A stretch of DNA of 64,000 bases from Muribaculaceae bacterium (GTDB lineage Bacteria > Bacteroidota > Bacteroidia > Bacteroidales > Muribaculaceae): contig JAFLTO010000007.1 in the NCBI GenBank assembly GCA_022510425.1, positions 62,001-126,000 on the forward strand, given 5' to 3'. The notes beneath the pieces are model-generated. The model saw nothing but the letters and a program-made list of their open reading frames with translations. It was not told the DNA's origin and did no database searches. A program made the translations under genes and the position numbers. Shown here in pieces: positions 41,668 through 50,953 of the stretch. Position 1 is the stretch's first letter, and the number at the start of each line of letters is the position of its first letter.

Positions 41668-42774
41668 TCATTCCAGAGTTATCGGGGTGAATTCTCCTTG
41701 CGAAACATGGATTAAGGTCTTGGGACCATTTATACCCGACAAAATATCATCCAAGTGTTTACGATTGGTGTCGGTAATGAAAATTTGACCGAATTCCTCT
41801 GTATTGGTCACCTCCTTCATTATGTTTTCCACTCTTGAAGCATCCAGCTTATCGAAAATATCGTCAAGCAATAGCAGAGGAGTAACACCTTTCTGCCGTT
41901 TAAGATAACGATAAATAGCCAATCTGAGAGCCACTGCGAAGGTTTTTAACTGACCCTGGCTACCCAAAGCACGAAGACTGTAGCCGTCAAGACTTGATTC
42001 AAGGTCATCGCGATGTACTCCGGCCGAAGTAAATCCCAACACTTGATCTTTTGCCCTATTGGCCTCAAGCACCTCTTTCATGGTGGAGTCATTTAACTTG
42101 CTCTTATACTTTATGTCGGTTTTTTCGTTTCCTCCGGATATCCTTTCATAAATTTCAGCTATTATCGGCCCTATGGCTTCAACCCAATCTTTTCTTGCAT
42201 TATGTATAACAGTTCCGGTTTCTTCCATAGTGTTTTCTATGGATTCATAAAGAATCGGGTCTTTAACACCGGCTCTCAACATTTTATTTCGATTCTCAAG
42301 TGCCCTATTATATTTTATCAAAGAGGCAAGATATGTAGGATCAGCCTGAGAAATCACCATATCCATAAGTTTACGGCGTTCCTCTCCACTTCCTGATACA
42401 ATTCTGGAATCATCGGGAGTTGAAATCACGATAGGGTAATTTCCTATATGTTCCGAAAATTTAGAGTATTCTTTTCCGTTTCTTTTCAAACTTTTACGCT
42501 TACCTTTGGCGAGCCCGCAAGAAATCGTGTCTTTAGCATCAGCATCCGTATGAAACTCCCCTTTCACAAGCATTAGTTCTTCACCATGTTTCAGCAAGGA
42601 AGAATCGGGCAAAGAAGTCATAGGCCTGGCCATGCTCAGAAGATGTATGGCATCAAGAAGGTTGCTTTTCCCCATGCCGTTCATTCCCAAAAGACAATTC
42701 ACACCGGGAGAGAATTCCAACTTTGCGTTAGGAATATTCTTGAAGTTCAGTATCTCTATATTGTCAAGAGTCAT
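41668..42774 (-). CDS. recF: DNA replication and repair protein RecF
   Basis: This 368-aa SMC-like ATPase recognises gapped DNA and helps load RecA. The Walker A motif GMNGMGKS lies at 30-37. The D-loop/signature SQGQLKTFAVALRLA comes near 275, and Walker B is LLLLDDIFDKLD. Size and order are standard. It overlaps upp by 4 nt. Confidence 0.95.
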   Translation of the reverse strand: MTLDNIEILNFKNIPNAKLEFSPGVNCLLGMNGMGKSNLLDAIHLLSMARPMTSLPDSSLLKHGEELMLVKGEFHTDADAKDTISCGLAKGKRKSLKRNGKEYSKFSEHIGNYPIVISTPDDSRIVSGSGEERRKLMDMVISQADPTYLASLIKYNRALENRNKMLRAGVKDPILYESIENTMEETGTVIHNARKDWVEAIGPIIAEIYERISGGNEKTDIKYKSKLNDSTMKEVLEANRAKDQVLGFTSAGVHRDDLESSLDGYSLRALGSQGQLKTFAVALRLAIYRYLKRQKGVTPLLLLDDIFDKLDASRVENIMKEVTNTEEFGQIFITDTNRKHLDDILSGINGPKTLIHVSQGEFTPITLE

Positions 42775-43430
42775 AGTTTCACACCGTAAGCAAGATCTCC
42801 TGCATCACCCAGTCCCGGCACAATATAGCTATGACTGTTGATTTCAGGATCAATGGCTGCCGTCCATATTGTGGTTTTGTCTTCAGGCATCACCTTTACA
42901 ATATAATCCATTGCCTGTTGAGAGGCTATCACGGAGGCTACATGTATTTTTGCAGGTGTTCCATTATTTAAGAGAGCCCTGTAGCCCAATTCCATGGAAC
43001 TTCCTGTGGCAAGCATCGGGTCAACTATAATGAGTGTTTTCCCCTCAATATCCGGAGAAGCAAGGTATTCTACCAACACGTCGAATTTGTCTCCTTTCTC
43101 TTTATATTTTCTGTAGGCACTGACAAATGCATTTTCCGCATGATCGAAATAATTTAGGAAACCATTGTGGAAAGGAAGGCCTGCCCTCAATATAGTTGCC
43201 AATACTATCTTTTCAGAAGTTTCTTTGATATTTACTTTTGACAATGGAGTGATGATCTCTTCATTATGATAATCAAGCCGTTTTGAAATTTCATATGCCA
43301 TTATTTCACCAATCCTTTCAAGATTGCGTCGAAATCGAAGAGGATCAGTTTGAATGGAGGTATCACGCAGCTCTCTCATGAATCTATTTACGAGTGAGGG
43401 AGTATTGTCAAGGTTAATTATTTCAATCAT
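42771..43430 (-). CDS. upp: Uracil phosphoribosyltransferase
   Basis: This 219-aa enzyme salvages uracil to UMP with PRPP. The 13-residue PRPP loop reads LIIVDPMLATGSS. Upstream VLATILRAGLPFHNGF and the C-terminal IVPGLGDAGDLAYG are diagnostic. It is first in the recF operon; a -7 box TAAATTTG lies at 43445-43452, only 15 nt before the start. Confidence 0.95.
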   Translation of the reverse strand: MIEIINLDNTPSLVNRFMRELRDTSIQTDPLRFRRNLERIGEIMAYEISKRLDYHNEEIITPLSKVNIKETSEKIVLATILRAGLPFHNGFLNYFDHAENAFVSAYRKYKEKGDKFDVLVEYLASPDIEGKTLIIVDPMLATGSSMELGYRALLNNGTPAKIHVASVIASQQAMDYIVKVMPEDKTTIWTAAIDPEINSHSYIVPGLGDAGDLAYGVKL

Positions 43431-43444
43431 AACATGAGTTTTTG

Positions 43445-43452
43445 CAAATTTA
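43445..43452 (-). promoter_or_regulatory. -7 box of upp
   Basis: The minus strand reads TAAATTTG, a match to TAnnTTTG, 15 nt before the ATG. A -33 element is not obvious. The tRNA-Tyr promoter lies on the opposite strand about 10 nt away. Confidence 0.5.
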
Positions 43453-43461
43453 TCAAATTTC

Positions 43462-43492
43462 TTGCATAAATTGGAGAATATATTTAAATTTG
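43462..43492 (+). promoter_or_regulatory. tRNA-Tyr promoter
   Basis: TTG (43462-43464), a 20-nt spacer and TAAATTTG (43485-43492) lie 32 nt before the mature tRNA 5' end. Confidence 0.7.
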
Positions 43493-43524
43493 CATCGAAA
43501 TAAACGGGTAGACCGTTGTTTCAA

Positions 43525-43607
43525 GGGTGGATACCAGAGTGGCCAAATGGGGCAGACTGTAAATCTGCTGGCTTACGCCTTCGGTGGTTCGAATCCATCT
43601 CCACCCA
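43525..43607 (+). tRNA. tRNA-Tyr (anticodon GTA)
   Basis: The 83-nt gene folds as a class II tRNA. The acceptor GGGTGGA pairs with TCCACCC. The D-arm region is CCAGAGTGGCC. The anticodon stem GCAGA/TCTGC (43552-43556, 43564-43568) has GTA at 43559-43561 in the loop CTGTAAA. A long variable arm follows, then the T-arm with TTCGAAT. The 3' CCA is not encoded; the bases after the discriminator A are CA. Confidence 0.96.
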
Positions 43608-43615
43608 CAAAAAAG

Positions 43616-43643
43616 GATGTGTTATAACAACACATCTTTTTTT
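43616..43643 (+). terminator. tRNA-Tyr terminator
   Basis: GATGTGTT and AACACATC form an 8-bp stem with a 5-nt loop and are followed by seven T. It lies 8 nt past the tRNA. Confidence 0.85.
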
Positions 43644-43674
43644 ATTATCCGTTTTCAAACTTTACTACAACAAA

Positions 43675-43698
43675 AAGGGACGCTCTGAAGCGTCCCTT
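43675..43698 (-). terminator. Terminator of the five-repeat protein gene
   Basis: AAGGGACGCT and AGCGTCCCTT form a perfect 10-bp stem with a 4-nt loop. Read on the minus strand it ends in TTTTTG, 24 nt beyond the stop at 43722. Confidence 0.85.
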
Positions 43699-43721
43699 AA
43701 TTTGTATTATAAAGCGGTTTA

Positions 43722-45773
43722 TTATTTAATAACTACTTTGTGACCATTGATTACATAGATACCTTTACCAAGAGCTTTAAGAGCATCTACGCTACCGTTC
43801 TTAACAACTTGAGTACCGTTTACTGAGTATACATTGTAAACGCCTTCCGGAGAAGTGAGGTCAACAACCTTTGAAGTGTCACCTTCACCAGGTTCGCCGT
43901 CTACATAGTAAACTGCGTTGATAACGGGGAGATCTTCATAATCATATTCTCCTGTAGCTTCATCCAAAGTTTCAAGAGCAAGACTTCTGATTGTGAGATA
44001 CCACATGCCGGGAACGTTGATTGAAACAAGTTCATCGTTTTCATTAGTGAATACTAAGTCATATACTCTACCCTCTGATTCAGCGCGTGGATCCATTGTA
44101 GGTTCTTGGCATACGTATGCAACTTCATAATCACCTTCTTGGCCGTTAGTAATAACAGCTGCTGAGATATTACCTGTCAAGAATACAACGTTTTTGTTGT
44201 TGTAGAAGTCAATTGTTACCTTAGAAATTTCGCCTACAGTTGCACCGTTAGCAGGATCGAGAAGATATTCAACCGGATAAACTACAACGTATTTAGCTAC
44301 GATAGCAGGAAGATCAGTCGGGTCTTCTTCATCACCTGTCCACATACCTTTGATAGTAAGAGTGTATTCACCCGGAACGTTAATGTATGCAGCTTCATCA
44401 TCTTCATCAAGGAATACTAAGTTATAAGAAGCAGCAGCTTCAGCCTTAGTGTTGCGGTCAGCCTCGTAGCAATTGTATTCTACACCTGTTGTATTGTTAA
44501 CCAATGTAGCAATCGGCATTTTGTTATTTTCATAGAAACCTACGAATTCATCCGGGAATGAAAGAACTATAGTCTGATAGTTACCTTCAGAAATATTCTG
44601 GAGACATTCAACTGAAGAACCGGCTACCGGAGAAAGTTCATAAGCTACCGGGTATTCGATAACATAATCAGCTGTTATAACAGGAAGATCTTCGTTTTCA
44701 CCTACATATAAAGCGCTTACTGTAAGTTTGTAGTTACCGGGAACGTTGATAGCTTCGAGATCGTCACCTTCTTCATAATCTTCACTTACGAAATAAAGAA
44801 CGAATTCAGTTCCTGCAGTTGTAAAGGTGTTGCGGTCAGCTTCAAAGCAGCTGTAAACAGCACCTGTAGTTGTGTTTTCAAGAACAGCAACCGGCATTTT
44901 GTTGTTTTCGTAGAAAGCAACGCCTGTAGCTTCGAATGAAAGAATGATGCCCTGAAGGTCAGTAGCAACACCTGGTTCCGGAGCAAGAGTATAAGCGCAA
45001 GGATATTCAACTGTGTAGTTAGCTGTGATTACCGGAAGACCAACTTCTTCACCAATTTCACCAACATACATTCCTTTCACTGTAAGAAGATACTCGCCGG
45101 GTTCGTTGATTGCAACAGGAGCTTCTTCATCATCTTCGCCTAAGAAAACGAGTGTGTAAGCAGCGCCATCTGTTTCAGCTTTAGCGTTGCGATCAGCATC
45201 TGCACAGTTGTAAACTTTACCTGTAGTAAGGTTCTCAAGAGTAGCAACAGGCATACGGTTGTTTTCATAGAAACCAACCTTGTCAGCTGTAAATGTGAGA
45301 ACGATACCCTGAAGGTCTGTTGCAACACCGGCAGCGGGGCTGAGAGTGTAAGGAGCAGGATAATTGATTGTGTAATTTTCTGTTATAACATCTAAATCAA
45401 CTGCGTCTTCAAGTTCTCCTGTGTAAAGACCACGGATGGTGAGCACATAGTTACCCGGTTGTGAGATTTCTGCCTCAGCTTCATCACTGCTTTCTTCAAT
45501 GAACACTAATGTGTACTCGCTACCATCTACCATTGCTCTGTCATTGAGGTCTGGATCCTGGCAGTAGTAAACAGCACCTGTAGTAGTATTTTCCAATACT
45601 GCTATAGGGAAACGGCTGTTTTCATAGTAACCAACTTTTTCTGTTGGGAAAGTAAGCACGATACCTTGAAGGTCAGTAGCCACGCCAGGCGCCGGGTTCA
45701 AAGTATAATTTTGTGCCATTGCTGCGCTTGCTGTCATCGCTGCAACGGCCAATGCTAAAGTAAATTTTCTCAT
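43722..45773 (-). CDS. Secreted protein with five beta-rich repeats and sorting tail
   Basis: I start at 45773 (MRKFTLALAVAAMTASAAMAQ), giving 683 residues. After the signal come five repeats of about 115-125 residues. Each begins YTLxPAxGVATDLQGIVL, continues with FYENNxMPVAxLENTTTGxVYxC, and ends in an Ig-like strand set (INVPGxYxLTIxGMYxG, then LPVITAxY). Repeats 4 and 5 are more diverged. The C-terminus (VYNVYSVNGTQVV, GKGIYVINGHKVVIK) is a type IX-like sorting tail. Own promoter at 45812-45842. Probably surface-exposed; function unknown. Confidence 0.75.
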   Translation of the reverse strand: MRKFTLALAVAAMTASAAMAQNYTLNPAPGVATDLQGIVLTFPTEKVGYYENSRFPIAVLENTTTGAVYYCQDPDLNDRAMVDGSEYTLVFIEESSDEAEAEISQPGNYVLTIRGLYTGELEDAVDLDVITENYTINYPAPYTLSPAAGVATDLQGIVLTFTADKVGFYENNRMPVATLENLTTGKVYNCADADRNAKAETDGAAYTLVFLGEDDEEAPVAINEPGEYLLTVKGMYVGEIGEEVGLPVITANYTVEYPCAYTLAPEPGVATDLQGIILSFEATGVAFYENNKMPVAVLENTTTGAVYSCFEADRNTFTTAGTEFVLYFVSEDYEEGDDLEAINVPGNYKLTVSALYVGENEDLPVITADYVIEYPVAYELSPVAGSSVECLQNISEGNYQTIVLSFPDEFVGFYENNKMPIATLVNNTTGVEYNCYEADRNTKAEAAASYNLVFLDEDDEAAYINVPGEYTLTIKGMWTGDEEDPTDLPAIVAKYVVVYPVEYLLDPANGATVGEISKVTIDFYNNKNVVFLTGNISAAVITNGQEGDYEVAYVCQEPTMDPRAESEGRVYDLVFTNENDELVSINVPGMWYLTIRSLALETLDEATGEYDYEDLPVINAVYYVDGEPGEGDTSKVVDLTSPEGVYNVYSVNGTQVVKNGSVDALKALGKGIYVINGHKVVIK

Positions 45774-45811
45774 AAAAATCACTTGTTTGTTAATACTAAA
45801 ATTTAGTTAAG

Positions 45812-45842
45812 CAAAATTACTTAAAAATCCGTTAATATCAAA
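45812..45842 (-). promoter_or_regulatory. Promoter of the five-repeat protein gene
   Basis: Minus-strand TTTG (45842-45839), 19 nt and TAATTTTG (45819-45812), 39 nt before the start at 45773. It lies directly behind the terminator of the previous gene, so this gene can be expressed apart from the cluster. Confidence 0.75.
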
Positions 45843-45850
45843 ATAAATAA

Positions 45851-45887
45851 AGAGATAATGGGATGTTTTTTACATCACATTATCTCT
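45851..45887 (-). terminator. Terminator of the upstream secretion cluster
   Basis: AGAGATAATG pairs with CATTATCTCT, with an inner GATGT/ACATC extension around a T-rich loop. It lies 57 nt beyond the stop at 45944. Confidence 0.75.
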
Positions 45888-45943
45888 TACGAGAAGTCTA
45901 CAGTTAAAAGTTTGAACGAAATGGTTTTATTTAACTTTAAACT

Positions 45944-47593
45944 TTATTTCACTATCACTTTTTTGCCATTAATGATATAAACACCTTTTGAAAGATTATT
46001 GATATTGTTATCAACTTTTACTCCATTGAGGTTATATATTGAATTTGATTCTTTTTCCTTTTCAAGAGTGCTTACAGAAGACGGGCCTTCCGGTGCCGGA
46101 GAATTCTGGTATGATATATTTTGAGCGATACCGGGGTTTTGATCTATAAACTTCTGGCCATCGGCTCCAACAATGTTACCAATGAATACTGTAATATTAT
46201 TGTAAACTTTACTTCCGGAGTTATAGAGGGCACCGAAATTGATACCGCTGAAGTCTACTGTGATTGTAGCACCGTCAACACTGCAAGGAAGATCCATTCC
46301 CGGGTCAGGATTGTCACCTGAGGAACCGGCTCCCCAATACTGAGTTCCGAATACCATGCTTGCACTTGGCTTGGAAACAACATCCTCATTGAAGGTGATG
46401 GTGGCTATCATAGAAGAATCACCCGCCGGAGATGAACTATATATCATTGTAGGCCAAGATTGTTCTACTATCGCCATATCAACTGCGGGACGTACCCAAG
46501 TGATAGACACATTTCCGTCTTCTACAACCACTGCATCATTGTCGAGTGTAGATTCTGTGATTTGAATTCCATTATAGTTAACATTAGTGAGTGTGAGCGT
46601 CAAGTCAGTGCCTTTAGCTGCCCTCGCAAAATAAAGAGAAACTGCCTGGAATTTCCAATAACCTTCTGTATATTCATATTGACCATTTTCCCCTATCTGA
46701 CCGTCAACGTTGATTAATTCTTCAGTTACTTCAGATTCGGTACCTGCAGGAGTATAAGTGATATATGCATGATCGAATTCTACACTTTTCGGATCAAATG
46801 ATAACAATACACCTGCGCCATAATCACCCGCGTAGTCGAATGACATACCCGGAGTCGGAGTTACTTCCACTATAGCTACTCCTGTAAGTTCTGCCAATGT
46901 GAAAGTGAATTCACAATTTGAAACCAAGCTATTATAGAAATAATAAGTTGTGCCTCCGATAACAGGTGTGGAATAATGAGTAGGAGGTGTATCCATATCT
47001 TGTTCGCTGCCTACATATTGAAGGTCGACTTTTTGATTCAGGCCCAAGTCACTGAATAAAAGGCCTGTGCCTGCCGGGGATGCCCAGTTGAATTGATAAT
47101 AAGTTGAGGCTTCTATAGTTAATATACCATCAATGGCCGGCGTATATTCCATCACAGTTTCGTATGCCTTAAATGGCACGTTTTCTGTAATAACCGCCAA
47201 TCCCTGTTCATTTGCTTCCCATGTGAATTCTACAGATGTGAGAGTGTCATAATTTCCCGACGGACCATAAAAATAAACAGTCTGGCCTTTTGATAAAACA
47301 TAAGGCAAAGTATACACATTTAACTTTTGTGTGTAGCCGTCGCTGACAATCCAGTTTGATTCTGTGTAGTTATCGGCCGACTTGAAGAGATGTGAGTCAT
47401 AAGAACCGGTCTGAGCTACATAAAGTGTACCATTCGCATCAGCTGTGAAACTTCCTTCCAAAGGATTGGCAGCGCTTAATCCTGTATAAGCCTCTCCCAT
47501 CACCAATGTGTTTTCTGCAGATGCCGTTGCTACGCCGGCTCCCAAAATCAAGAGTCCCATTGCGAGCTTTGCAAGTGTAAAGGTTTTTCTCAT
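45944..47593 (-). CDS. Secreted beta-rich protein with sorting tail, paralogue A
   Basis: This 549-aa protein has a signal peptide (MRKTFTLAKLAMGLLILGAGVATASA). All the rest is beta-rich, with a first domain that includes GSFTADANGTLYVAQTG, and middle domains with SFDPKSVEFDHAYITYTP. The tail SIYNLNGVKVDNN and SKGVYIINGKKVIVK matches the sorting tail of its neighbours. It resembles the 47643 product in domain order (a bacterial pre-peptidase-like first domain, then Ig-like modules), so they are probably an old tandem duplication. Function unknown. Confidence 0.7.
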   Translation of the reverse strand: MRKTFTLAKLAMGLLILGAGVATASAENTLVMGEAYTGLSAANPLEGSFTADANGTLYVAQTGSYDSHLFKSADNYTESNWIVSDGYTQKLNVYTLPYVLSKGQTVYFYGPSGNYDTLTSVEFTWEANEQGLAVITENVPFKAYETVMEYTPAIDGILTIEASTYYQFNWASPAGTGLLFSDLGLNQKVDLQYVGSEQDMDTPPTHYSTPVIGGTTYYFYNSLVSNCEFTFTLAELTGVAIVEVTPTPGMSFDYAGDYGAGVLLSFDPKSVEFDHAYITYTPAGTESEVTEELINVDGQIGENGQYEYTEGYWKFQAVSLYFARAAKGTDLTLTLTNVNYNGIQITESTLDNDAVVVEDGNVSITWVRPAVDMAIVEQSWPTMIYSSSPAGDSSMIATITFNEDVVSKPSASMVFGTQYWGAGSSGDNPDPGMDLPCSVDGATITVDFSGINFGALYNSGSKVYNNITVFIGNIVGADGQKFIDQNPGIAQNISYQNSPAPEGPSSVSTLEKEKESNSIYNLNGVKVDNNINNLSKGVYIINGKKVIVK

Positions 47594-47642
47594 AATCTTA
47601 ACTTTTTGGTTTTATTTTATTTACGAAAAACTAATCTAATTA

Positions 47643-49373
47643 TTATTTTAAAAGAACTTTTTTACCATTTATGATATATATTCCACGAAGGGAATCTGAA
47701 GGACTCACCTTCTCCCCCCTAATGGTATATATTTCTATACATTCTTCCTTCTCAGATCCAATAGTGTCAACTCCGCTACTATCGGATACTGAAAGTGTGT
47801 ATGCTAACATTAAGGGTGCGTTTACAAGCCCTTCGGAATTTTTAATTATACCACCCGGTATAGTTATCTCGCACTGGCCTGAGAATGAATTTCCAGGTAA
47901 TTTAATTTCAGAAAGCGCAACGAATAAGGAACCATTATTCACATATAACGGCACCTGTACAGGAGCATTAATGTCGAGAACCACTTCTGCCTCTGGTATC
48001 AAACCGGCTACTAATTCTACCGGTTGGCTCCAGGTCAGTTCCAGGTCTACAAGTTCTCTTAATAAGGAATAGTTTCTTGGTGTAATGGTTGGAGTCTCCG
48101 TTATGTTCCCGGGTATCTCAACTCCTTCAAATGGTGAATTAACATATTTGGGGAAAAATTCGATGGCACCTATGCCATTGTCCAAGTCAGCTAAAAGACC
48201 ATTTTCTCCTTTGATTCCTGTGATGATAACAGTGGCCATACTATAATTTTTTTCCAGGTATTTTCCGTAATCGATACCTGTGAAATTGAGAGTAAGAACA
48301 GTATTATCTTCATTTAAAGAATAATTTATATCCCAACTTGGATCTAATTCATCACCTCCTTCCGTACCCATCGGATGATTACCCATAATCATAATAAGAC
48401 GAGCTCCACTTGCAATGACCGGGCCGTCAAATTCAAATGTGGCCATACCTTCGGGCGTACCGGGGGCGAAATAAGAATATAGTGTGGATGGCATATTGTA
48501 TTTAATCAATTTCACAGCATCCATGAATTGATATTCAATTCTGATATCACCATCGGAATTACATTCTACAAAATCTTTTCCTTCTCTTATATTAGTGGAT
48601 GTAACAGGACCTCCGGTGCATTGCACTTTATTGAAACTCAAATAAAACGGATAATCATAGTCAGCGTCTTCTTTAGCCGCTTTAAATATACCATTTGCAT
48701 AACCAAATCGAGCTATCAATTGATTCGTGCTATATTCGGGGCCTCCTGTATAATTATTATTTAACGGAACACTTACAGATTTTCCTTCTTTGTTGGTATA
48801 ATCCATTGTAACTCCTTCCACCGAAACAAGATTCTGGTCAAACTCAAGTGTAACATCATTAATGCCCATGCCGGTGTCGAAGGTAGTTCCCGGTGTTGGA
48901 TAACAATATGTCAATACTGCGGGTATTTCTTCTGCATCTATGTCAAGTATCTCGAAGTCAAGAGGAGTTCGAAGATTATCACCATATCCGAAGATATATT
49001 TTTCTCCGGCTTTCACATTAAATAAGAATCTGTATCCCCCATCCACTATTTCAGCCATAGATGGAGATGTGACAAAAGCATAAACTCCGGGGCCTGCCGC
49101 CCAGGAAAGGTCATATAGGAAAAAATAACACTGGTCCTGATATCCGATAAGATTGTAATTACCGTCAAAATTGGTCTGTACGGTTATCAATCCTGATTCT
49201 TCTGGTGTATAATAATAGTAATCACCTTTTTTAGAAAGTGAGTAAGTCTGACCCACACTCACCGTTCCTAAATCATTTCTCAGATCTACTCCAATCTCTT
49301 CGCCTTTGGCATATCCGGCACTTAAGGCTAAACAAAGTGCCGGAATAAATGTCTTGGTAAAGATTTTCATCAT
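47643..49373 (-). CDS. Secreted beta-rich protein with sorting tail, paralogue B
   Basis: This 576-aa protein has a signal (MKIFTKTFIPALCLALSAGYA). The N-terminal domain has VGQTYSLSKKGDYYYYTPEESGL and a following FDTGMGINDVTLEFDQNLVSVEG. Similar FDYAGDYGAGVLLSFDPKSV occurs in the 45944 product. The tail SLRGIYIINGKKVLLK is the shared sorting signal. It overlaps the stop of the upstream gene (ATGA-type overlap at 49370), so it is translated with it. Either ATG of MMK may be used. Function unknown. Confidence 0.7.
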   Translation of the reverse strand: MMKIFTKTFIPALCLALSAGYAKGEEIGVDLRNDLGTVSVGQTYSLSKKGDYYYYTPEESGLITVQTNFDGNYNLIGYQDQCYFFLYDLSWAAGPGVYAFVTSPSMAEIVDGGYRFLFNVKAGEKYIFGYGDNLRTPLDFEILDIDAEEIPAVLTYCYPTPGTTFDTGMGINDVTLEFDQNLVSVEGVTMDYTNKEGKSVSVPLNNNYTGGPEYSTNQLIARFGYANGIFKAAKEDADYDYPFYLSFNKVQCTGGPVTSTNIREGKDFVECNSDGDIRIEYQFMDAVKLIKYNMPSTLYSYFAPGTPEGMATFEFDGPVIASGARLIMIMGNHPMGTEGGDELDPSWDINYSLNEDNTVLTLNFTGIDYGKYLEKNYSMATVIITGIKGENGLLADLDNGIGAIEFFPKYVNSPFEGVEIPGNITETPTITPRNYSLLRELVDLELTWSQPVELVAGLIPEAEVVLDINAPVQVPLYVNNGSLFVALSEIKLPGNSFSGQCEITIPGGIIKNSEGLVNAPLMLAYTLSVSDSSGVDTIGSEKEECIEIYTIRGEKVSPSDSLRGIYIINGKKVLLK

Positions 49374-50953
49374 TGTTTAAATATTTTCTTTCCGTTTATA
49401 ATATATATGCCTTTAGGCAAATTATTCACCACAGAAGCATCTTTTGTTTCCATCACTTTCACGCCGGTAAGATCATATACCTTATATACTCCATCTGTTC
49501 CGTTGTCCACTATTGATTCCACTCCGGCATTGCCTAAGAGTATGAAATAGGTATTGTAATAATAGCCGCCTGTAGCATAATCTGAGTCAGCTAACTGGTC
49601 GGGTACCAATGCTCCGGTTATAACTGTCTTGTCATCATTCATACTAACTACTCCTGTACCTCCCGGAACCTCGGCATCCAACCATTCAGCAATCTCGGGA
49701 TATTCAGGATCAAAGTATTCCTGCAAAGTAATGAATTCATTTGAATCCGGAAGCATTATATAGGAATTGGGAACGTACGCAAGCCCTTTAGTAATAATCA
49801 AGGTGCCGTCAGGAAGAATCATCCAAGGATAATATTCTTTTGTAGGTGTTTCAATTTCCTGAATTTCATCAGTAGTAATTCCGAATTTATAAATCTTACT
49901 TACCATTTCAAAATTATCATCTGTCAAGCCTCCTCTTACCATAAGATATTGACCTGAAGGTTCAATAGTAAGTTCATTACCACTAAAAGTAGGACTGGTT
50001 TTAAGGATTGCGTTATAAATCGTTATATAATCAGCGATGGCTTGACTTTGTCCATAAAACCATTCATTATAACTTTGAATTGCATCAGCATACTCTTCTA
50101 ACTGTGAATCTGTCATATAATCCTCAGGAACAGGCATCACAGCAGTGTTTCCCGATACATATTCCTGATAAGCTTCCAAATATGCCGCCTTTCTCTGTCC
50201 ACTCATGAAATCTTCCGGATTTGGGAAAGGAGGTTGGTCGGCCCATGGATTTTTTGGTATTTCAATTCCTGTGGGATTGAATAAAGACTCCGACGGAAGA
50301 CCATAACTCCAATCACCCTTCTCATCTTCTATGAAATAAATAGGATAGGCGTACTGACCTCTTCCGTCTAATACTTCACCGATAACGGTTTTTCCGTCAC
50401 GACTCATCCATACGGCTGTGATATATTCGGGAGCAACTCCGAAAAAGTCAAGTTCAGGATAAGGTAATATTATTGGTTCGCCCACATTTCCGTCAGCATC
50501 AATATCTGCTACAAAGGGCACGTACATCGTATAATATTCGTCCTTACTTTCTGAACCCTGACTTACAAGTGGGTTGTTCAGAATTCCACATATACGCGTT
50601 GCATCCGGAGTGATGGAATTAAGTCCACAAAACCAATAATTATCTACCAAAGAAGATGGGAAAATGGTCTGTTTATTATATAATATCGCTGCAACATCAT
50701 TCATATCTCCCACAGCCATTCCGTTATCGGCTACCGCATTACCAAGGCCTAAAAAGATACCGTTGTAATAATTATTATCTCCGGTTTCTGTATTATAAAT
50801 ACTGGCATCGCCTGCCATACTTCCAACCCATTTTCCGTTGGGAGAAATCTTTAATGCATAAACTCCGGGAACTAATTCAGGCTCTACACTTTCTTGTGAG
50901 AAGCATGTAAGAGAAGCCATAAAGAAGGCCATCAATAAAAAGCTTTTTCTCAT
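49370..50953 (-). CDS. Secreted beta-propeller-like protein with sorting tail, paralogue C
   Basis: This 527-aa protein has a signal (MRKSFLLMAFFMASLTCFS), then blade-like repeats: VYALKISPNGKWVGSMAGDASIYNTETG, GLGNAVADNGMAVGDMNDVAAILY, AVWMSRDGKTVIGEVLDGRGQYAYPI. These WxxSxDGKxVxG units recall the repeats of propellers that read SxDGxxIxG. The tail PKGIYIINGKKIFKQ is the sorting signal. It is a close paralogue of the next gene upstream (50950-52518), sharing almost all of the domain. The two overlap by 4 nt. Ligand unknown. Confidence 0.72.
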   Translation of the reverse strand: MRKSFLLMAFFMASLTCFSQESVEPELVPGVYALKISPNGKWVGSMAGDASIYNTETGDNNYYNGIFLGLGNAVADNGMAVGDMNDVAAILYNKQTIFPSSLVDNYWFCGLNSITPDATRICGILNNPLVSQGSESKDEYYTMYVPFVADIDADGNVGEPIILPYPELDFFGVAPEYITAVWMSRDGKTVIGEVLDGRGQYAYPIYFIEDEKGDWSYGLPSESLFNPTGIEIPKNPWADQPPFPNPEDFMSGQRKAAYLEAYQEYVSGNTAVMPVPEDYMTDSQLEEYADAIQSYNEWFYGQSQAIADYITIYNAILKTSPTFSGNELTIEPSGQYLMVRGGLTDDNFEMVSKIYKFGITTDEIQEIETPTKEYYPWMILPDGTLIITKGLAYVPNSYIMLPDSNEFITLQEYFDPEYPEIAEWLDAEVPGGTGVVSMNDDKTVITGALVPDQLADSDYATGGYYYNTYFILLGNAGVESIVDNGTDGVYKVYDLTGVKVMETKDASVVNNLPKGIYIINGKKIFKQ

